A stretch of 64,000 nt of DNA, from NCBI RefSeq assembly GCF_033473495.1, contig NC_088938.1, positions 806,001-870,000 of the forward strand, in the 5' to 3' direction. This DNA comes from Cercospora beticola (lineage: Eukaryota > Ascomycota > Dothideomycetes > Mycosphaerellales > Mycosphaerellaceae). The notes beneath the pieces are model-generated. The model was not told the DNA's origin. It saw only the letters and a program-made list of their open reading frames with translations, and did no database searches. Shown one piece after another: positions 52,724-62,271 of the stretch (the first letter of the stretch is position 1; the number at the start of each line of letters is the position of its first letter). The translations under genes were made by a program, and so were the position numbers.

Positions 52724-53686
52724 GCTGGATGGCTACAAAGCAGCAACAATTGCTCAAAACTTGAATCAATTCACTGTACGAGAAGGACTCTGCTCAGTTT
52801 CTAAGGCGTGCCTTTGACTGCAGCCTATGCGATGCGAAGTCCTCTTGTTATATGACTTCGGAGTAACGAGACGCGAGATTCAGGACTCACGCGTGTCCGC
52901 CGATATCGGCTTTCTGCACCAGCCACATTGAGAAATGGACGTCTCGCTATGCTTCTGCTCTCGTTTCTCGACTACGCGGCTGAGATGAACGCCGACTGCT
53001 TTCCAGAGCTAGGGCTTGTTTTGAGTCATATTCGGATCCAGCGATGAGCGAAACAGGACGGCGACCGCCCAGACCAGTCGGAAAGCCGTGAAATCTGGAT
53101 ACCATCTTGAAGAACGCCTGCTGTGACAAGTCCGGAAGCCATTGAGGATAAAGTGTTGTGCGAGCATCGAAAGGCAAGGTTGATACACCTACCATCGCTT
53201 TGCTTGCAAGCAGCCGATGCCTGTGCGTGGCATGCCCAACCGCTGCCGATATGTGACTGCGGCCGGTGTGACAGCAACCATGACAGATCTGATCGCCGGC
53301 AGCAAAACCTATGACCAGATGGGTTAGGAATTTCGTAAGTCAGTGAGGTTTCGTAAAATTTGCGTCTCAACTTGACGAATCGAAGCAATGCGTAAAGGGC
53401 CTCTTGATGATAATTTGGTCGATTTGTTCGAAGCTGTGGACATCCTGTGCAAACGGAAAGCATTTTGAGACTCATAGGAGGTACGCCGAGCAGGAACAGT
53501 GCCTGAGATATGGGAGGTGCTTTCCTGTAATTTCTTCGCTCTTACTTGCCATTCGAAGAGAGAAATGCCCAGCGAGGGAAGAGCTGACGGGACTCGGAAC
53601 TGCACTTCTACGCTTCGACTGCATGGCACGCCTATGCAACATCAGTAGCGTCATCAATTCCTAGCCCGATCAGCAATCCACTCAAT
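52724..53686. other. Divergent promoter region, methyltransferase / secreted protein
   Basis: About 960 bases. Minus frames 53475-53026 and 53629-53324 lack motifs. No RNA gene or repeat recognised. Confidence 0.5.
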
Positions 53687-54498
53687 ATGCATTTCAGCAC
53701 AACACTTTACGCTCTTGGGTTTGCAGTGGCTCTCGTGCCCGAAAGCGAAGGGGTTACCACAAGCGATGTGGAAGTTATGAGAGACTCGAAAGACAGGGCG
53801 AACTCCCATCCAGATGAGGTAGAGCATCTTTCTGGTGTTGATCTGAATCAGGCTGATCTTAGTAGATGTACGATGACATTCACAAGCAATTGTCGAAACG
53901 CAGCGGCTTCCGAGAAGGTTTCGTCGACTTCGGACACGACGGCGTTGCTCGCATATACGCTTGTAATGGCACCATCTTTGATGCTCTGCGCTTGAACAAT
54001 CAGCAACTCATGGCTGTGGCCAAATCTCAAGGAGATAACATCATGGTAGAGGGGTTTGAAGGAGTCTCTAGTCACGATGTCCCAGACAGCCACCTCCTCG
54101 ATCCTCCTCTTGAAGTCAGACTATCGCACCCCGAAGCAGACGATCTCGATCTCTGCGCTTCCACATCAGCAGTAGACAACGAAGACGACCCACAATCGCT
54201 CAACCCATCTGCATCCGCCAGAGAACACCTCCAACCACGCGGACGCCGCTTCTGCAAGTACAAAGAATGCACCAAAACCGAAACTTGCCTATTCATGGGC
54301 TGCGGGTACTGTGCTCGCGAGGAGAAACTATCCCGACTGCGTGAAATCTTTGGCACATCGCACAAGGTTCCTGGGCCGTTCGGGCGTGGGACGAAGCGTA
54401 ATACTCCAGAAGTCGGTTGGGACTATGTGCATTATCACAATACGCCGCCGACGAAAAATTCATTGGCTGATCCGAAGAGGATGAGGTGTTATACTTGA
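53687..54498 (+). CDS. Small secreted cysteine-rich protein, candidate effector
   Basis: Exons 53687-53818 and 53866-54498 join in phase across a 47-nt intron (GTAGAG donor, GCTGATC branch-like site, TAG acceptor), giving 254 residues. The N-terminus MHFSTTLYALGFAVAL is a signal peptide. Two basic processing sites follow: LSKR at 53-56 (Kex2-like) and RGRR at 169-172. The latter opens a Cys-rich end with Cys 174, 179, 185, 190, 193 and 252 (C-x4-C-x5-C-x4-C-x2-C), besides Cys 77 and 141, for eight in all and possibly four disulfides. No family is recognised. The pattern of secretion, pro-region and Cys-rich mature part is that of many fungal secreted effectors or antifungal peptides; the function is unknown. 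A short 3' direct repeat follows the stop. Confidence 0.7.
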
Positions 54499-55547
54499 GA
54501 CTTTTTGAGATTCTTGTGGAGCTTTCGTTTAGACGGCATGCCGGGGGTCGATTTTGAAAATTCTTGTGGAAGCTTTCGTTTGTAGGAAGAGTCAGGAATC
54601 GAAAGTCAGTCAATTGTTGCCTTCGAGGTGATCACGATGGAGAACTGCAAGTTACATTCACGCCACTGCTTCTGTCTGCCGTTTCTCACTCCGTTTACTC
54701 ATCCTTTTGTGCGTCACGAGAGAAGCGAGTACGAGGAGGTGAGATGACTCCATTCAATGGATCTGCGACAGCGGCGGTGCTTTTCCATTTCCATTTGCGC
54801 TTCCGCGATCCACAATGACAGAATGATCATGAGCAATGCAGGGAATGATGGATCGAGACCCTCTCATCATCAATTCATCAGCAATGCCGGAAACATTTGA
54901 TCCTTGCTGCCGAGAAATGCTAACAAGGCAGTGCCCTCGTCGCCGATCCTCGGCGTTCACGTCACCGTCAGCTCAGCCAGGACCGGGGCAACTTTCAGCT
55001 GACTTCACTTGCTCTCAACAACTTTTGCACGTTGGCGGAAGATTGGATCAGCAGCAAAGAAATCTCTTGGTATGATTGTTCATAGGTTGGCGTTTTGCCT
55101 TCTCTTGGGTGTTATACAGGATTGTGAAGTGAAAAGCTATCGAAGACTTTTTTTGCGCTCCATGCATGAGAGCCGGACCAATATTCCCCGCGCAACGCCA
55201 GCGCTCGAATCATCAATGCAAAAACTTTTTGGTGTGCCACTTTTGGGCTGTTCGTATCATCATCCATGAGAATCGTCTCGTGATTTCAATCTGTCGATTT
55301 CCTTCGCGACTCTCAAATTCCAATAGCGATGCGTGCCGCTGGAACCATTTGCGCCTTGCGAAAACCATGCAAAAAGCGCGTCATGAATATCAAATTCCAG
55401 AGCCCAACTGTGAGAATGTGTGCGGTGGTGTATGTACATTCGGCCCGGATGTGTATGGTGTTACAGTTGACTCGGTTCATCAGTCGTGGCAATCGTCGCT
55501 TTTCGTCCAAAAACTTTGAAGACTTTTGAATAGCGCTGCCTTTGGCT
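54499..55547. other. Convergent intergenic region with a short direct repeat
   Basis: About 1.05 kb. Contains the near-identical direct repeat at 54510-54530 and 54560-54581. Other frames are motif-free. Confidence 0.5.
54510..54581. repeat. Short near-identical direct repeat pair
   Basis: A 21-base block at 54510-54530 (starting ATTCTTGTGGA) recurs at 54560-54581 with one extra A, ending in the same GCTTTCGTTT. The copies lie about 50 bases apart just after the secreted-protein stop codon, suggesting a local duplication in the 3' region. Confidence 0.7.
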
Positions 55548-56999
55548 TCAAAGCTGAACCCAGCCTTGCTCAACAGCAAGGAGATACTCTTCTTCCCAAA
55601 GAGCGTCCCAGTTGACGCCATCGTCTTCTTTGCCGTAGACGCCGGTAGTACCGTAGGGACCCTTGGTGCTGATTTGCTTTCCGCGAGGCCAGGCCCCATT
55701 GGAGCGGATCTCGGAAAGGACAAAGTCGCCGTGCACGAGATTCTTCTCTGGCTCGAAGATGCAGCCGGCGAAGAAGAGTTCGATAGAGAGCTTGTGTCCG
55801 AGACGGCGGCGTGATTCGACGAGTTTGCGGGCGGCGTTGAAGATTTTGCGGAGCTTGCGGGCGCGCTCTGCGCCTGGGGTGGAGCTGTCGCAGCCGCAGA
55901 CGTCGGTTGCGCGCACCTGGCACTCTCCGGTCCACTGAACTTCGAGGTTGCTGAAGAGGTCCTCGCACATGTACGGGATGCTGATAGATAGATCACGCAT
56001 GCGTGGCAACGAGGTGAGCAGCTCGCAGATGTGCTCGTTGGATGGGAGGTGGCCGGGATATGGGTGGTAGAATCCATCGTCGGAGCGTGGAGAGTGCTCG
56101 AGCACTTGCAATGTGTTGTGGGATGCTTTGACGAGAGCGAGCATACCAGCGACAGAGATGGTCGACAGGTTTGTGATGTCCAGCACTTCCAAATTAGTCG
56201 CGGTTCTTGCCATCAACTCGAGGTCGTTGTCGCAGATTGGCTTGTGAAGAGTGTTGCCGAAGATCTTGAGACGCTTGAGTTGGCTGAAGTCGACGCGCGG
56301 GTCCTCCAGAGCGTTTGGGGAATCATCACTCTCGAGAGCGTCGGCCTGATCCTTAGCGAGGCACACAGCTTGCAGCTCGAGTGATTGTAATGCGCTACCA
56401 ATGCCAGTGTTGACATTGAGCAGATCGATCCAGTCTTCGGCAGTGCTGCGTCGCAACACAGTCCATGGAACACTGAGGAACTGAAGCTCGTGGCACTCGG
56501 ACACGATGGAAAGAATGAGCTTGTCGGTCTCGGCAGTGTAGAAGCCATTGAACCACAGTCGACGCACATGGTTTGTCATGTGAGGCAGTTGCTGGAAGAT
56601 GCGGTCGGTGGCCTTCAATGAGCTGTTGGGGTCGCGGAAGACAGCACAGCCGGATGGGCGATCCATCAACTCGTAGATGCTATACTTCCGTCGGTTGTTG
56701 GACAACTCGGCCCATCTCTCGCTGCCTCGCCACCTACGCTCGAAGACATGCTCGAGGTTGTAGGAAAGAGCCCAGTCGTGCCAGCCGGCACAGACCTGGC
56801 GGATAGCTGCAGTGGCGTCCCATCGCAGCGACTCTGCGGTCACCGGGCCTCGAACATATTTGGTGAGTTTGGCCTTCTGCAGAGGAAGTGGTGCTTGAGT
56901 GAGTCCGTATGTGAAACTGGCACCTTCGTTTTCGTTGGCCTTGGTGGCAAGCAGGAGGATGTCGGAGAGGATTTCAGCTGGTAGGTGGTTGATGTGCAT
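55548..56999 (-). CDS. F-box/leucine-rich-repeat-like protein
   Basis: A 483-residue intronless frame from the ATG at 56999. It begins with an F-box-type HLPAEILSDILLLAT and a second box-like AIRQVCAGWHDWAL, then repeated leucine-rich stretches (HVRRLWFNGFY, ELQFLSVPW, SLELQAVC, RLKIFGNTL, NLEVLDITNL, TLQVLEHS, RDLSISIPYM). The layout suits an SCF ubiquitin-ligase substrate receptor with weak LRRs; targets are unknown. Trp is frequent in the C-terminal part (WDALWEEEYLLAVEQGWVQL). Convergence with the secreted protein leaves about 1 kb without a recognised gene. Fungi have many rapidly evolving relatives, so no orthologue name is given. Confidence 0.8.
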   Translation of the reverse strand: MHINHLPAEILSDILLLATKANENEGASFTYGLTQAPLPLQKAKLTKYVRGPVTAESLRWDATAAIRQVCAGWHDWALSYNLEHVFERRWRGSERWAELSNNRRKYSIYELMDRPSGCAVFRDPNSSLKATDRIFQQLPHMTNHVRRLWFNGFYTAETDKLILSIVSECHELQFLSVPWTVLRRSTAEDWIDLLNVNTGIGSALQSLELQAVCLAKDQADALESDDSPNALEDPRVDFSQLKRLKIFGNTLHKPICDNDLELMARTATNLEVLDITNLSTISVAGMLALVKASHNTLQVLEHSPRSDDGFYHPYPGHLPSNEHICELLTSLPRMRDLSISIPYMCEDLFSNLEVQWTGECQVRATDVCGCDSSTPGAERARKLRKIFNAARKLVESRRRLGHKLSIELFFAGCIFEPEKNLVHGDFVLSEIRSNGAWPRGKQISTKGPYGTTGVYGKEDDGVNWDALWEEEYLLAVEQGWVQL

Positions 57000-59368
57000 G
57001 CTGGCTGCACCTAGCGGAGCTTGATTAGGATAGCGGCGATGTGAGTGAACAATGGTGAGATAGCGGGTGGTGTGTTATGAAATCGACTCAGGTCAGAAGG
57101 GGCGAGCTGAGTGGGCAGAGATAAGAAAGGCCGTCTTTGTCCTACCGGCGCGGGAATGCATGTGGCGTGCGATTCATATATGAAGGGTGAATGGCCCGCC
57201 CTTACCAAGCAGCCCGTCAACGGAGGCGCCTCCCCTGGTCACACTGCCAACTGAAGAAATCTCTGCGGCGGCGTCTGGGGAAGCGTTGCGGAGAAGTCTG
57301 AGCGGCGCCATCTGCGACAGCGCATGTGTGCGCTTGGCGAGCTCCATCGCCCAACCGCAAGCAGAAAGACATGAGTCAAAGAAAAGAGCGGCAGTGCCAG
57401 GAGCTGCCAGAGGCGTTCGACCTTGGGACCTCCGTACCACGTGCTGGTATTTCCTGGGGGTAATGATTTCGTAACAGCTGAGCAGCCTGGCAGTCACAAG
57501 ACCTGCACACATCAGATGACCGCACCCAACGGCCACCACGGATGCATTTCGGCCAGCACCGACACCTCGCGCTACCGCTCTGCTCTTCTCATCACGCTCG
57601 CAGGAAACGCCTCGATGCCGGCCGCCGCTGTGAATTGTCCTTTGCAGACGGACATTGCGGTGGAGATTTCAGTCTGGTCATGTGACGGAATTCCTTCCGT
57701 GAAAAGCTTGATCGGGATTTGCTCTCCTCTGTGAAATGACACGCGGCACACTGGACACGACTTGTACCGCTACAAGCCGGACGTCATGGACCATTCTCGA
57801 CGGTCGCACAAAGAAAGCCACCGGACATCGCTGGACAATGTTCTCCGCGGATTACACGAGCTCACATGATGGCAAGTCATGCCATACTGGATCGCAATGG
57901 CGAAATGGTGTGCTGTTGGCGCCGAGCGATGAGCACAACGTCTGTACTGCGATCACGCTGTCAACTGCTGGACGACAAAGCACCCAAAACAGCAACCTCG
58001 CCATCGCAGGCCGCTTCCATCCGAGTATTGGCGTTGCCACCACTGCACGGTCTACGGACGTGATTCCCCATGGGCACGCGCCTTGCAGCATCGATCATTC
58101 GGGCAACACCTTGTGACTATCATCAACCCTACTACTGCACAACGCCAGAGCACGCTTCATCAAAACACGAGATGCAAGCTTCGGCACTCAAACAAACAGC
58201 TTCCGCCCTCCGCAGCCCTTCTCATGCTCCCGCAGTAGCATCAGCTTGTCTTCACGGTAGACGTCCTTGGCACCACATTCAAGACGCCTTGGATAGCTTC
58301 GTTACGTAACATTCTCTGCCATTGGATTGTACCTGATCCTTCCGAGACATCACATGGCCCCGCCACTGTTTCTCGTTGGCCGCGGGCAAGCTCCAGACTG
58401 GCCGCAATAATTTTTGAGACGTTACAGTTCAAGTACCCCAGATACTGCGACACGTTGCGAGCTTGGAGCATCTCGTTACTTCTCCGCACACCGAACCGAC
58501 CATGTGATCGACCAGACGACCGAAAAGGCTTTACTATCCCGCCGTGCACATCTACTAGCAGAGCAGATTGCACATTGGGACCGGCCGCTTGGGCACCATC
58601 TCAAAGGTTTGACTGAGTCGGTGTCAAGAGGCGGGGGTGCTGCCGATTTGATAATGATGAGACGCGCATGCGAGCGGCACTCACGTTCACGCATGGTTCG
58701 AGACTGTGAGCAACGAAAGAGACATATGCCCGGACTTGGATGGAATCTGTGCGACGCAGATGCACACACTTCGCCTGTCGTTCGCTGGAATACAAGTCGT
58801 CTGCTCTGTCGATCCCGCTGCCCTCGCTTCGGCCTCGTCTACGTCAAGGGCGATGAGGGGAATCGCGTTACACACGCATCGTCACTGCCATGCATTCTCG
58901 CCTGCCTTGCGAACCGTCGTCACTGTCGAGATCTATCACTGCATCCGAAATGGGATCGAGGTTGTCATTAGGCACCACTTCGTGCTTTCAAGGTAACATA
59001 TCTTCGGCGCTCGTCGCAAGATCCAAGGCCACCCTGAGCGGAGACCTCATCGTTGGAAGGTACAATATAGAAGCGTCAATTCGTGATGAAGGAATTCGAT
59101 TTCCCAATCAAGACTCCTCCTTCATCAGTGCCATTGCTTCAGAGCGATGAGCTGGAGAAGGAACCCCGTTATTGTGTTCAATTTCTGTATCGTGCACATC
59201 GTGCATACCCATCGCCACCGCTGTCGCTGCCATTGCCATTGAGCGGGCTCTCGTCGCTAGCCTCGGCTTCACCCGTCCTTTCCCGCTGCACTTGCCCGAG
59301 CTCAAACCAGAGCTCCAACATTGAAAACACACCTTCTCCTCTCACCCATCACGACTCCGCGATCCACC
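57000..59368. other. 2.4 kb region without recognised protein gene
   Basis: The largest gap in the window. Frames up to 185 codons exist (for example + 58414-58971 and + 57736-58116), but they overlap other frames on both strands, contain no known motif and show no splice joins. No A/T-rich tract, tandem repeat or tRNA-like element was noticed. The 3' end includes the leader of the small membrane protein. It might hold a long leader or a noncoding RNA; nothing shows this. Confidence 0.45.
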
Positions 59369-59569
59369 ATGTCCCTCTGGCAATCCTACCGCAACCTCGC
59401 ACCAAAGACACGACTGGTCTTAGGTGGGGCAATCATGGCCTGGGGAGCTTTCGGCCTGTTTGTTTCCGACAAAGCTGAGCAGGCTTTCGGTTTGGTGCCT
59501 ACGGAGCAAGATAAGGAGAAATTGCAGGATTCTATACCCAAGATTCATTTTGTGGAGAAGGAGAAGTGA
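59369..59569 (+). CDS. 66-residue single-pass membrane microprotein
   Basis: A short intronless frame with good start context (CCACCATGTC) after a C-rich leader; an in-frame upstream ATG at 59321 would add 16 residues of leader-like sequence. The product, starting MSLWQSYRNLAPKTRL, has one hydrophobic helix (VLGGAIMAWGAFGLFVSD) and a charged tail ending in IHFVEKEK. Its size and build (short basic N-terminus, single helix, acidic/basic C-terminus) resemble small mitochondrial inner-membrane proteins conserved among filamentous fungi. I recall such sequences as conserved fungal unknowns, so I hold this as a real gene, but I cannot assign a complex. Confidence 0.72.
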   Translation: MSLWQSYRNLAPKTRLVLGGAIMAWGAFGLFVSDKAEQAFGLVPTEQDKEKLQDSIPKIHFVEKEK

Positions 59570-60392
59570 AGTGCTGGGAGTTGGGCGACAAGGCATCAGC
59601 AAATGGAAGAGCAGAAGAGATGCGACATTCATGGCCATATGGCAAGGCCTTGATGGTTAGGAGTGAGGGAAGAGGAGAGGAGAAGGAAGAACGTGGCTGC
59701 AGTGGGACGCAGCCGTTGACAGACCACGATCGACCTCTGCCTGCGTATACTTGCTCAGGCGCAAAGCGGACAACGCACAATGTCCATCTGTGACCCTGCT
59801 CTGATAGGCAACAAGCATACTGGCGGTCTTCAATCTGCGTGGAAGCCAGTTTTTCGATCACTGCCAAGATCCAGCATAGAGAGTAACAAGAGAAGATATC
59901 TAGCAACGCAGAGCTTGGGGAAAAAAGCCAGATGGGGATGAGGTCGGAGCGACGAGTTGTGAGACATGCCTTAGAGCAAAATCTCGCTGTACCACAACCA
60001 AAGGGGCGCGAAGCGCGGAATGCGCGGCGTGCTCAGCTTTAGGATCCTTGACGAACGGCTCACAAGTCAGGCCGCGCGGGAAGTCCGGTGGTGAAATCAA
60101 TAGGAGCACCACGGTCGTGCTCTGAGGCTAGGATCCGGATGGACGCGCAAAGATGACAATGAATGGTCGCGAGAAGCTTTGCAAGCGATTGTCCCGTTTG
60201 ACAGATGGTATGCACACGCTGTTTGGCTTTTAAGAACACGTCACACGCGTGATAGCAGTTTGAAAAAGAATCTGTTCCACTAGAACATTGAAAGATGCTG
60301 TCGAAGTCGTTAAATTCTAAGAAGCTCTTCATACATCAAATCAAAGAGAAATCGCTCCCGATATTTTTGCCACCCCACATCTGGTGACTGAT
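59570..60392. other. Convergent intergenic region
   Basis: About 820 bases with no recognised feature; frames - 59906-59532 and - 60332-60060 are motif-free. Confidence 0.5.
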
Positions 60393-61659
60393 CTACAACT
60401 TGCTCTTGCTGACAATCAGGGAGTTGTGTGCCTGAATAATGCTCACGGCACCTCCAACCATCTCATCAATGATCTCCCGTGCACTCTTCCTCTCGTTCAC
60501 AACAGCAGCGGCCTTACCCATAAGGAAAGGTCGCGCGTTATCCATAGTGTCATCATCGACATCGTCTCCAAGACGCTCCATGTCCCATTCGACTGGAATT
60601 GTTCCCTTGCTCGTGAGCTCCTTGATCTCGTTTTGGCGGTTCTCTTCCCAGTTGGCAATGTAGGGGTTGTTGCGCACGCGGAGCGGTCGGCCGGTAAAGA
60701 TGATGGTGCGAATGTTGTCGTCGAAGCCTGCAGTTCGGACGGCTTCTTGGTGAGACTTTGGTGCGCCGGCTTCCTATATAGCAGAAGAGAATTGATCAGT
60801 TTCGGGCCATTTCGTAAAGATTAGTGATCGGTATATCTTACCTCGGAAAGGACGAATCGTGTTCCAACCCAGACTGCGCTGGCGCCGAGAGCGAGAGCTG
60901 CTGCGAGGGATTGTCCGTTGAAGATACCACCTGCTGCGATGACCTGCACTGGCTTGCCGGTCATAGGGCTCTTGTGGCCTTCGCAGAGCTTGGCGACTGC
61001 TGGGATGAGAACGGTGGTTGGGACATCACCGGTGTGACCACCTCCTTCACCTCCCTGTGCGCAGATCATGTCGGCGCCGAGTTCGAGGCACTTCTTGACG
61101 TGCTTAGGGTGGCCGATCATGTTCATGTAGAGGATGCCGTTCTTGTGGAGTTTCTCGACGACGTGCTTTGGTGGGACACCGACGGCGGAGACGAAAAGGC
61201 GGGCGCCGGATCCGATGGTGATGTCGATGAGCTCGTCGAGTTTGCCCTTGGTGTAGTCGTAGCTGTCGGAAATCTACGTTAGTGCCTGCTCTGCCCGCTA
61301 TTTCGCCTTTTGGGTGTGCCTACTTGGTCTTCCGTGCGCTACCACCGACTTGTGGAAGCAGGAGATCGACACCGAATGGTGCATTCTTGTCGTTCAAGAA
61401 GCTCTTCAGCTCTGCGATCTGCTCGCGGAGCATGTCTGGAGTGTAGCCGACACCGCCGATGACACCGATACCACCAGCGTTGGTCACAGCGGCGGCGAGC
61501 TTAGGACCAGCGGCCACGTTCATGCCAGCAAGCATGATTGGGTGCTGGATCTTGAGCAGATCGGTCGTGGTGGTGCGGAGTTGCTCTGTTTTCGGTCAGC
61601 ATGTCTGTCGCGAGTGGGCTGTCGCAACAGGGAGATTGCGGCGTACGAGGAGATGCCAT
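60393..61659 (-). CDS. Nitronate monooxygenase with peroxisomal targeting signal, four exons
   Basis: Exons 61659-61647 (13 nt), 61585-61324, 61262-60842 and 60773-60393 join in phase across introns of 61, 61 and 68 nt, giving 358 residues. The spliced protein is a 2-nitropropane dioxygenase/nitronate monooxygenase TIM barrel: IQHPIMLAGM, AGGIGVIGG, the FMN-phosphate region GGHTGDVPTTVLIP, VQVIAAGGIFNG and GASAVWVGTRFV, with GHKSPMTG before the strand that carries AAGG. It uses FMN to oxidise alkyl nitronates, including propionate 3-nitronate, a plant or microbial toxin. The last three residues are SKL, the peroxisomal PTS1 signal, and the protein lacks an N-terminal leader, so it is probably peroxisomal. 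The first exon encodes only MASP plus one base. Confidence 0.9.
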
Positions 61660-62271
61660 GATTGCGGTTGTGAGTCTGTGTGATGCTGTGAGAGCAGAAA
61701 TCCAAAACAGAACAGCAGAAGTGTGGAGAGGTGGAGTGAATGGAGCGAGAGAGTGTGGACGTCTTTGATGTTGCAGCTCGGCACAAGACTCGCTCCTCTC
61801 AGCGCCAGATGCCGAGGTCCGCTACCTGCCGACCACCTCGACTGGCTGCTCAGCGCTGAGGCAGGGACCGACGACAACTCGCCGTGTCTGAGTCGGCTGT
61901 GCTTGCCTGGGCGCACGACAGCCTGCTACAGCCAAGATCATCGTCTTCACAGGTGCGTGGATTCGATGCTGCAGACAGCCTTTGTTTGGCTCTCCAGAAC
62001 ACAATGACGATGGCGAAGACCCTGGCCGCCTGCTCCTGGTCGAGGCGCTTGTGAAAGTGTGGAGGCCGTCGGAGCCTCCGAAACATTTCGCCGACGACAC
62101 TTGCACACTCGGCCAGATTTGCTGCACGACGCGATGCACATATCCAACATGGCCTCACTTCCGCCCCGCAAGCACGTCATGAAGCACGTAACCAGAGCAT
62201 GCCGCGCATCTCCATAAGCTTTCGGGAGTCGACCAGCAGCGCGCGTTGGGCTGACCTCCCAGCACTCCAAA
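61660..62271. other. Divergent promoter region, nitronate monooxygenase / partial gene
   Basis: About 610 bases; frames on both strands are motif-free. No repeat or RNA gene recognised. Confidence 0.5.

Noticed and set aside
58414..58971. A 185-codon plus frame in the large gap
   Set aside because: No motif, no start context of note, and overlapped by frames on the other strand; unsupported.
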